A stretch of 64,000 nt of DNA from GAS188 sp963794475 (GCA_963794475.1 CAWCDW010000002.1:186001-250000), one strand, 5' to 3'. Shown: positions 39,853-49,543, counted from the stretch's first letter. Notes: generated from the sequence alone by a model not told the origin. Numbers and translations: made by a program.

Positions 39853-41544
39853 TCACGCCGTTGCAAGCGGCTTGAGCTCGCCCGCGAGCGCCGCCGCGAT
39901 GAGCGCGCGTGTCTCGCCTACTCCGTAAATCTCGACGAAGGAGCCGAAGCGCGGGCCCCGCTCCTGGCCGAGCAGGATGCGATAAAGGCTCTGGAAAAAC
40001 GCCTGTGAGACGCCGGGACGCCCGTCCGGCGTTTTCGTCTTGCCGGAGAGATCTGGAAAATGCTGCCGACCGACCTCGTAGACCGCGGCCTGGATCGCCG
40101 CGGCGTCGGCGCCTTGCGGGAGTGCGGCGAGCACCGCGTCGAGATCGGCAAGGGCCGCGCGCTCGGCTTCGCTCGGCGCGGTGAACCGCCTCGTCGGCCG
40201 GATGAAATCCTCGTAATAACGGATGGCGAGATCGACGAGACGGTCGAGCTCGGGATGCGCCTGTTGATCGACCTGCGGCGCGTAACGCCTGATGAAGCCC
40301 CAGAGCGTCGAGCGATCGCTCGAGTTCGACGCGGACACGAGGTTCAGCAACATCGCATAGTCGAGGCCGACGGCGCCCGTGAGTTCCTCTCTTCCGACAT
40401 GAGGCGGCGCACCCGTGTGAATATGCCAAGCGGGGTTCTTCAATCGTTGCTCGACGCCCTCACTCTCATATTTGGAACGGAAGGCGAGGTAATCGTCGAC
40501 GTGACGCGGGATCACATCGAAATAGAGACGCTTTGCCGCGCGCGGGGTCTGGTACATGAAGAGCGACAGGCTCTCCGGCGTGCCGTAGCGCAGCCATTCG
40601 TCGATGGTGATGCCGTTGCCGACCGATTTCGAGATCTTCCTGCCCTTCTCATCGAGAAAGAGCTCGAAGTTGAACCCCTCCGGCGGCACGCCACCGAGCG
40701 CGCGGCAGATCTCACCCGACAGCTTCACGCTATCGATCAGATCCTTGCCGGCCATCTCGTAATCGACGCCGAGCGCGACCCAGCGCATCGCCCAATCGGG
40801 CTTCCATTGGAGCTTCGCTTCGCCGCCGGTCACCTTGGTCTCGAAGCGTTCGCCGGTCGCCGGATCGCGCCAGGCGATCGTTCCGCGCGCCACGTCGCGC
40901 TCCTCGATCGGCACCTGCATGACGATCCGCGTCACGGGATGAATAGGCAGGAACGGTGAATAGCTTTGCGCGCGTTCCGCCCGCAGCGAAGGCAGCATGA
41001 TCGCCATCACCTCATCGAAGCGAGCAAGCGCGAGCAGCAGCGTCTTGTCGAAACGGCCCGAGCGATAGGTCGCGGCCGAGGACATGAATTCGTAGTCGAA
41101 GCCGAAGCTGTCGAGAAAGGCTCTGAGCCGCGCGTTGTTATGCGCCGCGAAGCTTTCATGCGTGCCGAAGGGATCGGGAATTTCGCTGAGCGGCTTGCCG
41201 AGATGCGCCCTCACACTCTCCGGGTTCGGAATGTTGTCGGGCACTTTCCGCAAGCCGTCCATGTCGTCCGAAAAAGCGATGAGGCGCGTCGTCACCCGAT
41301 CCTCGGTGAGCACGCGAAAGGCATGCCGCACCATGCTGGTGCGGGCGACCTCGCCGAAAGTGCCGATATGCGGCAGGCCGGAGGGGCCATAACCGGTTTC
41401 GAAAATCACCTCGCGCTTGTGCGCTCGCGCCTTCTCGACCCCGCCGATGCGGGTGACGATCTTGCGGGCCTCCTCGAAGGGCCAGGCCGGGGATGAAGCC
41501 GCGGCTTGCAAGAGGTCGGGCGGGAAAGCGACGGTAGCGGGCAT
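39853..41544 (-). CDS. lysK: Lysyl-tRNA synthetase, class I
   Basis: The protein charges tRNA-Lys. It is the class I type (found in archaea and many alphaproteobacteria), recognised by the Rossmann-fold signature HIGT in SGLPHIGTFGEVA and the KMSKS-equivalent KISKS in GRKISKSVG. Blocks IAFSDDMDGLRKVPDN and WKPDWAMRWVALGVDYEMAGKDL are typical. I start at the ATG at 41544 (563 residues), which aligns with the short N-terminus PPDLLQAAASSPAWPFEEA known from relatives; an ATG at 41568 is possible. The usual class II lysS is not in this window. Confidence 0.95.
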   Translation of the reverse strand: MPATVAFPPDLLQAAASSPAWPFEEARKIVTRIGGVEKARAHKREVIFETGYGPSGLPHIGTFGEVARTSMVRHAFRVLTEDRVTTRLIAFSDDMDGLRKVPDNIPNPESVRAHLGKPLSEIPDPFGTHESFAAHNNARLRAFLDSFGFDYEFMSSAATYRSGRFDKTLLLALARFDEVMAIMLPSLRAERAQSYSPFLPIHPVTRIVMQVPIEERDVARGTIAWRDPATGERFETKVTGGEAKLQWKPDWAMRWVALGVDYEMAGKDLIDSVKLSGEICRALGGVPPEGFNFELFLDEKGRKISKSVGNGITIDEWLRYGTPESLSLFMYQTPRAAKRLYFDVIPRHVDDYLAFRSKYESEGVEQRLKNPAWHIHTGAPPHVGREELTGAVGLDYAMLLNLVSASNSSDRSTLWGFIRRYAPQVDQQAHPELDRLVDLAIRYYEDFIRPTRRFTAPSEAERAALADLDAVLAALPQGADAAAIQAAVYEVGRQHFPDLSGKTKTPDGRPGVSQAFFQSLYRILLGQERGPRFGSFVEIYGVGETRALIAAALAGELKPLATA

Positions 41545-41678
41545 TGCTTCTCGATCAGCCTGTTTCATTTCCGCGAGACGAACTGAAGTCCGCGCCGAGC
41601 ATCGCGGCGTTCATCGCGCGGTTCCCGTTACGGGTCAATGGAAGGCGCAAGGGGCGCCAAGGCGCGAGGCCTCGCGCT

Positions 41679-42581
41679 TCAATAAAATCCGACAGGGAAA
41701 TATTTCAGGTAAAGATCGCCGAGGCGGCCGTTTTGGGAGAGACGCTGCAGCGCCTGGTTGAGCACGCGGCGCATCGCGTCATCGCCTTTGCGCACGGCGA
41801 TTATCATGCCTTCGCCGAAGAAGCGGCTCTCGAAATAAGGGCCTCCCGCGAAGGCGCAGCAGGCCCCGCTCGCGCTGTTGAGCCAGGAGGCGGCGCTCGG
41901 CCCGTCGACAAAGGCGATATCGACCTCGCCTCGCGCGAGCGCATCAAATACGGCGCCGGCGGAAGAGAAGCCGCGCGACGTCGCCGCGGGAAAAAAAGCC
42001 TTGAGGAAAGCTTCATGCGCCGTGCCTGTCGTGACCGCCACCGTACGCCTGGAAAGCGCTTGTGGGCTCGGCACAAGCGCAAGATCCCGGCGCATGACAA
42101 AGCGGCCGGGCGTTTTCAAATAGGGGTAGGTCACATCGGCTCGCGCCAGGATTTCCGGTGTCGGCCTCATGCCGGCGATGATGGCATCGCCCGCCCGACT
42201 CGCGAGCGCGTCGAGCAGCGTGTCCCAGCGGCGCGGCTGTATCGTGCATTGATGCGCAAGCTCGCCGCAGAGCGCCCGGGCAAGATCGATGTTGAATCCC
42301 GTCAAGCTGCCGTCGGGCCCCGTGATCTGAAACGGCGGATAATCATCCTCGGTGAGGAAGCGGATAGGGGTCGCGGCGGCGATCTGCGCGACGGGCAGGC
42401 GCAAATGCGGATCGAACTGGTTCGGAAGCCCCGGGCCGAAGGCTCCGACATCGCCGGGACGCGTCGCTGACGGAGAGGCGTTTTGCGCCACGACCGTTCC
42501 GCCCATGCCGAGCGAAAGGAGCGCGACGGTGAGGCTGAACGCAGCGCGGCGCAGGCGGTCGCGGTCGAAAGGCCTGATCAT
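41679..42581 (-). CDS. Amino-acid-type ABC transporter binding protein, orphan
   Basis: The 300-residue SBP_bac_3 protein has a signal peptide (hydrophobic SLTVALLSLGMGGTVVA) and blocks FLTEDDYPPFQITGPDGSLTGFNIDLARALCGEL, RADVTYPYLKTPGRFVM and a C-terminal ALQRLSQNGRLGDLYLKYFP. Its ATG overlaps the stop of pgi (ATGA), so it is translationally coupled to a glycolytic enzyme. No permease or ATPase gene is nearby. It may be a sensor-type or shared receptor; the ligand is unknown. Confidence 0.88.
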   Translation of the reverse strand: MIRPFDRDRLRRAAFSLTVALLSLGMGGTVVAQNASPSATRPGDVGAFGPGLPNQFDPHLRLPVAQIAAATPIRFLTEDDYPPFQITGPDGSLTGFNIDLARALCGELAHQCTIQPRRWDTLLDALASRAGDAIIAGMRPTPEILARADVTYPYLKTPGRFVMRRDLALVPSPQALSRRTVAVTTGTAHEAFLKAFFPAATSRGFSSAGAVFDALARGEVDIAFVDGPSAASWLNSASGACCAFAGGPYFESRFFGEGMIIAVRKGDDAMRRVLNQALQRLSQNGRLGDLYLKYFPVGFY

Positions 42582-44221
42582 TTCCGCCTTCCCAGGGACG
42601 CGAGGTGGCGCATGAGACCAATGGTCGATGCGTCCCCTTGCGGAGGCTTCTCTCCCTTCACCATGGGGAGGAGCGTCGTCGCCAATTCCTTGCCGAGCTC
42701 GACGCCCCATTGGTCGAAGGCGTTGGTGCCGAAGATCGCCGCCTCGACGAACACCCGATGCTCATAGAGCGCAATCAGGCGCCCGAGCGCGAAAGGATCG
42801 AGCTCGCGATAAGCCGTGGTGATCGACGGACGCTCGCCGACGAAGGTCTTGTGGGGAGCGAGGCGATTTGCCTCCTCGGCGGAAGCGCCGTGCGAAAGAA
42901 GCTGCGCCTTCGCCTCGTCGGTCGTGCGGCCGAGCATCAAGGCGCGCGACTGCGCGAGGCAATTCGCCATGAGCAAGGCCTGATGCTCCGCAAGCTCGGG
43001 CTCGTGGCCTTGCGCCGCGATCCAGAACTCGCAAGGGATGATGTCCGTCCCCTGATGCAACAGCTGGTAGAAGGCATGCTGGCCATTGGTGCCGGGCTCA
43101 CCCCAAACGAGCGGCCCCGTCGGATGGGACACTTGCCTCCCATCGAGCGTCACATGCTTGCCGTTCGATTCCATGTCGAGCTGCTGGAGATACGCCGGGA
43201 ATCTCGCAAGCCTTTGGTCGTAGGGCAGCACGGCGCGCGCGGGATGGCCGCAGATGTCGCGGTGCCAAATTCCGATGAGGCCCAGCAAAATCGGCATGTT
43301 GGAAGCGGCAGGCCGCAAGCGGAAATGCTCGTCCATCGCATGCGCGCCCGACAGGAATTCCTCGAACCGCCGCGGCCCGATGGCGAGCATGAGGGGGAGC
43401 CCGATCGCCGACCACACCGAATAGCGCCCGCCGACCCAATCCCAGAAACCGAAGACCCGGTCTTCGGCGATGCCGAAGGCCTTGACCTTGTCGAGCGCGG
43501 TCGAGACAGCGACGAAATGGTCGGATACCGCCTTTTCGCCGAGCGCCTCGACGAGCCAGCGGCGAGCCGTCAGCGCATTGGTCATGGTCTCGATCGTGGT
43601 GAATGTCTTCGAGGCAACGATGATGAGCGTCGTCGCCGGATCGAGATTGCGCGCCGTGTCATGCCAATGCGCCCCGTCGATATTGGAGACGAAATGGCTG
43701 CGCGGCCCATCGTGATAAGGCGCAAGAGCGAGCGTCGCCATCGCGGGACCAAGGTCGGAACCGCCGATGCCGATGTTGATCACATCGGTGAAACGGCCGC
43801 CACGCGCCGGCCGGGCGGCGCCTGAGCGCAAGGCCTCGCTGAAGCGCGACATGCGCCCGAGCACTTCGTTCACCTCCGGCATCACATCCTTGCCGTCGAC
43901 AAGGATCGGTCGGTTGGAGCGATTGCGGAGCGCGACATGCAAGACGGGGCGTTTCTCCGTCACATTGATGCGCTCGCCCGCGAACATGGCATCGCGGCGC
44001 GCTTCGACCCCTGCCGCCGCGGCGAGCTCGAGCAGCAGCGACAAGGCCGCGCGGCTCGTCTTGGTCTTGGAGAAATCGAGGAGAAGATCCTCATCCGTCA
44101 AGCTGAAGGCCGCGAAGCGGTCTTTGTCTTCCTCGAACAAGACGTGAAGGCTCTTTTGCTTGAGCTCGCCCTGCATCGCGTGAAGCTTTTGCCAGAGAGG
44201 GGCCGTCGCTGCTTCGTCCAT
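42578..44221 (-). CDS. pgi: Glucose-6-phosphate isomerase
   Basis: The 547-residue enzyme interconverts glucose 6-phosphate and fructose 6-phosphate. It has the phosphate-binding INIGIGGSDLGPAM and VASKTFTTIETMTNA blocks, the catalytic-glutamate block MESNGKHV, and QGTDIIPCEFW and the C-terminal GTNAFDQWGVELGKEL region. A good GAGGAGGAAGGC site precedes the ATG. Length equals the E. coli enzyme. Its stop overlaps the start of the binding-protein gene. Confidence 0.97.
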   Translation of the reverse strand: MDEAATAPLWQKLHAMQGELKQKSLHVLFEEDKDRFAAFSLTDEDLLLDFSKTKTSRAALSLLLELAAAAGVEARRDAMFAGERINVTEKRPVLHVALRNRSNRPILVDGKDVMPEVNEVLGRMSRFSEALRSGAARPARGGRFTDVINIGIGGSDLGPAMATLALAPYHDGPRSHFVSNIDGAHWHDTARNLDPATTLIIVASKTFTTIETMTNALTARRWLVEALGEKAVSDHFVAVSTALDKVKAFGIAEDRVFGFWDWVGGRYSVWSAIGLPLMLAIGPRRFEEFLSGAHAMDEHFRLRPAASNMPILLGLIGIWHRDICGHPARAVLPYDQRLARFPAYLQQLDMESNGKHVTLDGRQVSHPTGPLVWGEPGTNGQHAFYQLLHQGTDIIPCEFWIAAQGHEPELAEHQALLMANCLAQSRALMLGRTTDEAKAQLLSHGASAEEANRLAPHKTFVGERPSITTAYRELDPFALGRLIALYEHRVFVEAAIFGTNAFDQWGVELGKELATTLLPMVKGEKPPQGDASTIGLMRHLASLGRRK

Positions 44222-44543
44222 GCCTTCCTCCTCGATCTCACCTCAACCGCACACGGATGAGATCATATTACATCAAGCTTTGGCGAAAGCATGGGATGCG
44301 CCGAGCATGGCTCCCGAAGGCGATGAAGGCACGACGGCGCACGATCGCGGGGAAGAGCGGGGAAGAGCGGGCAAGTTTAAGCCGCCTCTGCTCATTCTCG
44401 CGCACCTCAACCCGCCCCAACATGTTCGCTCATCCCCGCGGGGATCCAGATCTTCTCGGGATTGTGCTGCAGGTCTGGATTCCTACCTTCGCAGGGCTAA
44501 GCGGGACGTTGGCGCAATCCTGCCCGCCGCAGGAGCGGTGACG
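44222..44543. other. Intergenic stretch between dnaE and pgi with repeat elements
   Basis: These 322 bases hold a short direct duplication (GCGGGGAAGA twice, 44347-44370) and two degenerate halves of a dispersed palindromic repeat (44430-44496). I see no gene or RNA. The promoter of pgi, which reads leftward, must lie here. Confidence 0.45.
44430..44496. repeat. Degenerate dispersed palindromic repeat, two half-copies
   Basis: TCATCCCCGCGGGGATCCAGA (44430-44450) and GGTCTGGATTCCTACC...CGCAGGG (44472-44496) are related to the TCATCCCCGCG...GGAATCC element at 14789-14824. The layout suggests an eroded paired repeat. Confidence 0.4.
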
Positions 44544-47500
44544 CTAAACCAGCTCGACCGCCGTCACGCCCGGGACCGCCTTGATGGCGCCCGCGATCTG
44601 CGGCGTCGTGCGGTAGCGGCCTGGCAACTTGATCTCGACCTCTCGCCCGTTGGGCTCGAGCGCCGCGATGAGGCTCACTTGCGAATCCCCGCTTTCGGAA
44701 AGGCAGCGAGCGACGGGCTCGAGCGCGCGAACATCGCGAAGGTAGAGCTTGAGCGAATGGCCGGCGCGGGCCGCGGCGTCGTCGAGAAGCTCGACGGTTT
44801 CGATGCGCAGGCGCAATTCCTCGCCCTCGACGCCGGCCCGCACCTCGACGAGGACGCGCGAACCAGGCTCCAGCAGCGAGCGGTAAGCGGATAAGCCCTC
44901 GGAGAACAGAATGGCCTCGTATTGGGCCGTGGCGTCGGACAAGAGCACGATGCCCATCTTGGAGCCGCTTCTCGTACGCCGTTCGGCGCGGTCGAGCACG
45001 GCTCCCGCGAGCCGCGCCGAGGTCCTTCCGGCGCGCGCGCCTTTGGCGAAGGCAGCGTAGCTCTGCACACCGAGGCGCTTCAGCACATCCTTATATTCGT
45101 CGAGGGGATGGCCGGAAATGAAGAAGCCGATCGCAGCAAATTCCTTCTGCAGCTTTTCCGAAGGGGTCCAGGCCGGCACCTTCGGTGCGCGAATGGGCGT
45201 CGCGGACTCCGCCGAGGCCCCGGCAAACATATTCTCCTGGCCGGATAGGCGCTCGCTCTCATTGGCTTGCGCCATCGCGAGGACCGCTTCGACGCTCGCG
45301 AAAGCGGTCGAACGCTCGGCGCAAATGTCGTCGAGCGCGCCGGCGCAAACCAGGGTTTCGAGCGCGCGCCGGTTGACGAGCTTCGGATCGATGCGCCGGG
45401 CAAAATCCGCAAGATCGCGGAAAGGCTCTGGGCCTCGCGCCCTCACGATGGATTCCGCCGCTTGCCCGCCCATCCCCTTGATAGCCGAAAGCGCGTAGCG
45501 GATCACGCCGTCAGCCGGCTCGAACAAGACGCCCGAGCGATTGATCGACGGTGGCTCGAGCTTGATGGCGAGCCTCGCGCATTCCTGCCGGAACTCGGCA
45601 AGCTTGTCGGTATTCGACATTTCATGGGTCATCGTGGCGGCGAGATATTCCACCGGATGGTTCGCCTTGAGATAGGCCGTCTGATAGGTGAGGAGCGCGT
45701 AAGGGGCGGAATGCGATTTGTTGAAGCCGTATTCGGCGAATTTGGCGCAGGCGTCGAAGACCGCTTCCGCAGTCGCGGGGGGAATGCCGCGCTCGCTTGC
45801 GCCTTCGAGAAAGCGGCCGCGCTGCGCGTCCATCTCGGCCTTGATTTTCTTTCCCATGGCGCGGCGCAAGAGATCGGCTTCCGCAAGGCTGTAGCCTGCG
45901 AGCTCACGTGCGATCTGCTGCACCTGCTCCTGATAGGTGATGACGCCGAAGGTCTCGCGCAAAAGCGGCTCGAGCTTGGGGTGGAGAACCTCGACGCGCT
46001 CGCGCCCGAGCTTGCGCGCGCAATAGACAGGAATATTCGCCATTGGGCCCGGCCGGTAGAGGGCGACGAGCGCGATCAGATCCTCGAAACGGTCGGCATG
46101 CATGTCGACGAGCGCCCGACGCATGCCTGAGCCTTCCACCTGGAACACGCCGACCGTCTCGCCGCGTTGGAGCATCTCGAAGGTCGCGCGATCATCGAGC
46201 GGAATCGAGGCGAGGTCGACCTTGATGCCGCGGCGCGCGAGAAGCTCGACCGCGGTCTGCAAGATCGTGAGCGTGCGCAGGCCGAGAAAGTCGAATTTCA
46301 CGAGGCCCGCGGGCTCGACCCATTTCATGTTGAATTGCGTCACCAGCATCCCCGAACGCGGATCGCGCGTCAGCGGCGCCACCTCCTCGAGCGGCCTGTC
46401 GGCGATCACGATGCCGGCCGCATGGGTGGAGGCGTGGCGATGCAGCCCCTCGAGCTTCTGAGCGATGTCGAGCATGCGCGCGACGCGCGGGTCGGCATCG
46501 GCCTCGCCGGACAGGCGCGGCTCGCTCTCGATCGCCGCCTTCAAGGAGATCGGGTTCGCCGGATTTTGCGGCACGAGCTTCGTGAGCTTGTCGACCTGCC
46601 CATAAGGCAGCTCGAGCACACGCCCGACATCACGCATCACGCCGCGCGCCTGCAAGGTGCCGAAGGTGATGATCTGCGCGACGCGGTCGACGCCGTAACG
46701 TTCGCGCACATAGTCGATGACCTCTTCGCGCCGGTTCATGCAGAAATCGACGTCGAAATCGGGCATCGAAACGCGGTCGGGATTGAGGAATCGCTCGAAC
46801 AAGAGACCAAAGCGCATCGGATCGAGATCGGTGATCATCAAGCTCCAGGCGACGAGCGAGCCCGCGCCCGAGCCGCGCCCCGGGCCGACCGGAATGCCCT
46901 TGAGCTTCGCGTGCTTGATGAAATCGGAGACGATGAGGAAATACCCTGAATAGGCCATTCGCTTGATCACGCCGAGCTCGAAAGCCAGGCGCGCGCGATA
47001 ATCCTCCTCGGCGAGGCCCGGGGCGAAGCCGTGCCTCGCGAGGCGCGCGCCCAAGCCCTCCCCCGCCTGGCGGTCAAGTTCGGCATCCTCCTCGGCGCTC
47101 GTGCCCTCACCGCTGAAGCGCGGCAGGATCGGCTTCGTCGCCTTCGGGCGAAAGCTGCAGCGAAGCGCGATCTCGACCGAATGGCGCAAGGCCTCGGGCA
47201 AGTCGGCGAAGGTCGCCATCATCTCGGCGCGGCTCTTGAACGCGTGCTCGGGCGTGACGCGCCGGCGTTGATCGTCGGAGACGAGGCGCCCTTCCGCGAT
47301 TGCCAAGAGAGCGTCATGGGCCTCATGATCCTCTCTCGCGGCGAAGTAAGGCTCGTTGGTTGCCACGATCGGAATGCCGCGCCGATAAGCGAGATCGAGA
47401 AGGTGGGGCTCGTTTGCCCGCTCGGTCGGCACCCCATGCCGCTGGAGCTCGATGTAGAGCCGATCGCCGAAAGCGCCCGCGAGGCGCATGAGCCGCGCTT

Positions 47501-47978
47501 GCGCGAGATCCGGCCGGCGCTCGGCCAAGGCCTCATCGATCGGGCCGTCCGGGCCGCCGGTGAGCGCGATCAGCCCTTCGGCGTCGCCTTCGATATCCTC
47601 CATGCGCAAATGCGGCCGGCCGCTCGACGCGTCGTCGACGAGCGCGCGCGTCGAGAGCCGCAGCAAATTGGCGTAAGCTCGAGCGGTCGTGGCCAGAAGA
47701 ACGATGGAGGCCACGCGCTTTCGCGCCTGGCGCGCGCGCTCGGCATCCCCGAAATCGACCGAGAGCTGAAGCCCGACGATCGGCTGAACGCCCTCGCCAG
47801 CGAGCTTCTCCGAAAATTCGAGCGCGCCATAAAGGTTGTTGGTGTCGGTCAACGCCAAGGCCGGCATCTTGTCGGCGCGCGCGAGCTTGGCGAGCTTGGC
47901 GATCGGCAAGGCGCCTTCGAGGAGCGAATAAGAAGAGTGAACGTGCAGATGCACGAAACCGACGTCGTCGATCGCCAT
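44544..47978 (-). CDS. dnaE: DNA polymerase III alpha subunit
   Basis: The 1144-residue replicative polymerase has an N-terminal PHP domain (VHLHVHSSYSLLEGALPI), the palm with the metal ligands Asp409 and Asp411 in PDFDVDFC, the block PVGPGRGSGAGSLVAWSL, and an HhH and OB region toward the C-terminus. The ATG at 47978 sits behind GGGAAGGG and is the natural start: about 40 codons of open frame upstream look non-coding. The usual length for DnaE1 is 1140-1170. It appears to be a single-gene unit. Confidence 0.97.
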   Translation of the reverse strand: MAIDDVGFVHLHVHSSYSLLEGALPIAKLAKLARADKMPALALTDTNNLYGALEFSEKLAGEGVQPIVGLQLSVDFGDAERARQARKRVASIVLLATTARAYANLLRLSTRALVDDASSGRPHLRMEDIEGDAEGLIALTGGPDGPIDEALAERRPDLAQARLMRLAGAFGDRLYIELQRHGVPTERANEPHLLDLAYRRGIPIVATNEPYFAAREDHEAHDALLAIAEGRLVSDDQRRRVTPEHAFKSRAEMMATFADLPEALRHSVEIALRCSFRPKATKPILPRFSGEGTSAEEDAELDRQAGEGLGARLARHGFAPGLAEEDYRARLAFELGVIKRMAYSGYFLIVSDFIKHAKLKGIPVGPGRGSGAGSLVAWSLMITDLDPMRFGLLFERFLNPDRVSMPDFDVDFCMNRREEVIDYVRERYGVDRVAQIITFGTLQARGVMRDVGRVLELPYGQVDKLTKLVPQNPANPISLKAAIESEPRLSGEADADPRVARMLDIAQKLEGLHRHASTHAAGIVIADRPLEEVAPLTRDPRSGMLVTQFNMKWVEPAGLVKFDFLGLRTLTILQTAVELLARRGIKVDLASIPLDDRATFEMLQRGETVGVFQVEGSGMRRALVDMHADRFEDLIALVALYRPGPMANIPVYCARKLGRERVEVLHPKLEPLLRETFGVITYQEQVQQIARELAGYSLAEADLLRRAMGKKIKAEMDAQRGRFLEGASERGIPPATAEAVFDACAKFAEYGFNKSHSAPYALLTYQTAYLKANHPVEYLAATMTHEMSNTDKLAEFRQECARLAIKLEPPSINRSGVLFEPADGVIRYALSAIKGMGGQAAESIVRARGPEPFRDLADFARRIDPKLVNRRALETLVCAGALDDICAERSTAFASVEAVLAMAQANESERLSGQENMFAGASAESATPIRAPKVPAWTPSEKLQKEFAAIGFFISGHPLDEYKDVLKRLGVQSYAAFAKGARAGRTSARLAGAVLDRAERRTRSGSKMGIVLLSDATAQYEAILFSEGLSAYRSLLEPGSRVLVEVRAGVEGEELRLRIETVELLDDAAARAGHSLKLYLRDVRALEPVARCLSESGDSQVSLIAALEPNGREVEIKLPGRYRTTPQIAGAIKAVPGVTAVELV

Positions 47979-48128
47979 CGCGCCCTTCCCGAAGCCCGGA
48001 CTCGCGAAGCCCGAACGAGCAAGCTCAAATCCGCAAGCTCGATGCCAAGACCAAAACATAGCGGCCCGTTTCGGCAGTTCCGCCGAACAGGCCCGCACGT
48101 GATCTGGCCGGCCCGTAACGATGTTGCG

Positions 48129-48227
48129 TCAGAACCCCACCGCGGCGATCGACCAGACCCCGATCATGGCCAAAAAGCCGCAAAGAGCGGCAACTTCCAC
48201 AACGTTTTCCACAAGAATGCGAGCCAT
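48129..48227 (-). CDS. Possible small single-span membrane protein, 32 aa
   Basis: A 33-codon frame (MARILVENVVEVAALCGFLA..., ending IAAVGF) starts at an ATG with AAAGGGA about eight bases upstream. From residue 9 onward it is almost entirely hydrophobic, with Glu11 at the boundary, and should span the membrane once. A sigma-70-like promoter (48254-48282) with perfect 17-base spacing lies just upstream on the same strand. It is shorter than usual gene-calling limits. I do not recognise a named family, and conservation has not been tested. Confidence 0.5.
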   Translation of the reverse strand: MARILVENVVEVAALCGFLAMIGVWSIAAVGF

Positions 48228-48253
48228 GGCACGTCCCTTTTTGATCCCATTAT

Positions 48254-48282
48254 GTTCTATCTATGTTCGGCCAAAGAGTCAA
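48254..48282 (-). promoter_or_regulatory. Sigma-70-like promoter for the 32-residue membrane protein
   Basis: On the minus strand TTGACT (48277-48282) is followed after exactly 17 bases by TAGAAC (48254-48259), with the start codon about 27 bases further. Five of six and four of six consensus bases match. The surrounding AT-rich context differs from the GC-rich flanks. Confidence 0.5.
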
Positions 48283-48557
48283 TCCGGGACCCAAAAATAC
48301 CCGGAGCACATGATCCGTCCGGTTCAGGGAGCTCGTGATCTGTCCGGTGTGCCTTCCCCTCTTAGAGGCGGGATCTTGGCCGGAGCAACTGCAAGGGCCT
48401 GCAAAGCCTGAAGAGCCGGCCCGCCAAGCCAAATCGAGCCGGCGGAAGCCGGGCGGCGAACGGGGGAGAAACGTCTCGGCTCCCTCCCGTTCGGTCGCTC
48501 CTCGCGCTCGCGTGCGAAGGCCTTGCCTTGTCGTTTCGGGCGCTGCATGAAAACGTT

Positions 48558-48980
48558 ATGGCTCCCCTCCATCTCATCAAGCTCTGCGTCGGCGTCGAGA
48601 CGATCACCGAGCTCGAGGAATGGGTCACAAGGCGCGTGAAGGAGCGCGGCGAGCATTTCCACATCACGCGCATGGTGCCGAAGCGCGTGGACGAGCTCCT
48701 CGCCGGCGGATCGCTCTATTGGGTCATCAAGGGCCAAATCGCCTGCCGCCAGAGGCTCATCGGCGTCACCCCCTTCACGGATGGCGAAGGCGTCGGACGC
48801 TGCAAGCTGGGGCTCGAGCCGGTGGTGAAGCCCGTGTCGCCTCGCCCCTACCGCGCCTTCCAGGGCTGGCGCTACCTTCCGCCGAAGGACGCGCCGCGCG
48901 ATCTCGGCAAGCGGGGCGGTGGTCTCGGCGCCATGCCCGAGGGCATGCGACGCGAGCTCGCCGAGCTCGGATTGATATGA
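48558..48980 (+). CDS. DUF1489 family protein
   Basis: The 140-residue protein begins MAPLHLIKLCVGVETITELEEW and has the DUF1489 blocks HFHITRMVPKRVDELLAGGSLYWVIKG, VGRCKLGLEPVVK and PYRAFQGWRYL. The family is common in alphaproteobacteria and of unknown function. An upstream ATG at 48528 is possible, but the chosen start fits the family N-terminus. The preceding 130 bases show no strong ribosome-binding site. Confidence 0.9.
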   Translation: MAPLHLIKLCVGVETITELEEWVTRRVKERGEHFHITRMVPKRVDELLAGGSLYWVIKGQIACRQRLIGVTPFTDGEGVGRCKLGLEPVVKPVSPRPYRAFQGWRYLPPKDAPRDLGKRGGGLGAMPEGMRRELAELGLI

Positions 48981-48996
48981 GACCGCTTTGTAAGTT

Positions 48997-49383
48997 TCAC
49001 CGCGCCACTACCACGGCATGCGACAAATAGAGCAAGAGCGAACAGCCCAAGAGTACCAGCAGGCCCGCCATGGCGAGGTCGAAGCGCGCGCCCAGGGCGT
49101 AAATCTCCTCCTCGGCGTCGATCTCGCCGCCGATCCTGAAATAGCGCCAAGCCGCGATCGCGATCATGCCGATGCCGAGCAAGAGAAAGGCCATTCCGGC
49201 AGCATTCGCGAACCATTCGCGATGCGCGACGATCGGTGTCTTCGTAAACGAGGGCGCGGCGAAACGCAGAAAGAGATCGAAGCGCTCGATGAGAAAACCG
49301 AACGCCATCACGGCGATCGCGGTGCGAACCCACGCGAGAAACGTCCGTTCATTGGCGGCATGATCCGAATATCGCTTGATCAC
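48997..49383 (-). CDS. DUF202/YidH family membrane protein
   Basis: The 128-residue protein starts at a GTG behind a GGAGG site. Blocks NERTFLAWVRTAIAVMAFGFLIERF (first span), FANAAGMAFLLLGIGMIAIAAWRYFR (second) and LAMAGLLVLLGCSLLLYLSHAVVV (third) match the DUF202 membrane family (YidH-like). Function unknown. It converges with the DUF1489 gene and diverges from the esterase gene. Confidence 0.9.
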   Translation of the reverse strand: MIKRYSDHAANERTFLAWVRTAIAVMAFGFLIERFDLFLRFAAPSFTKTPIVAHREWFANAAGMAFLLLGIGMIAIAAWRYFRIGGEIDAEEEIYALGARFDLAMAGLLVLLGCSLLLYLSHAVVVAR

Positions 49384-49543
49384 GATGCTGACCTCCGTCG
49401 ATGGCGTCGGACATTCAAACTGGTGCCTAATGCCCGAATTCCTTCGCGACTATAGAACTTCGTTCCCCACGCCGCCCGGAAGCTGCTAGCTTACGACACG
49501 ACCCCCGGCAAACGCCGATTACTGCCCATCGGGAGGAACGAGC

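Noticed and set aside
42605..43825. Plus-strand frame of 406 codons opposite pgi
   Set aside because: The minus strand carries full-length glucose-6-phosphate isomerase. The plus-strand product is low-complexity and Arg-rich.
47031..48338. Plus-strand frame of 435 codons overlapping dnaE 5' region
   Set aside because: Antisense to the PHP and palm-proximal parts of dnaE; no recognisable blocks.
48121..48411. Plus-strand frame of 96 codons in the gap after dnaE
   Set aside because: No ribosome-binding site and no coding character; the same bases are better explained by the minus-strand 32-residue frame and its promoter.
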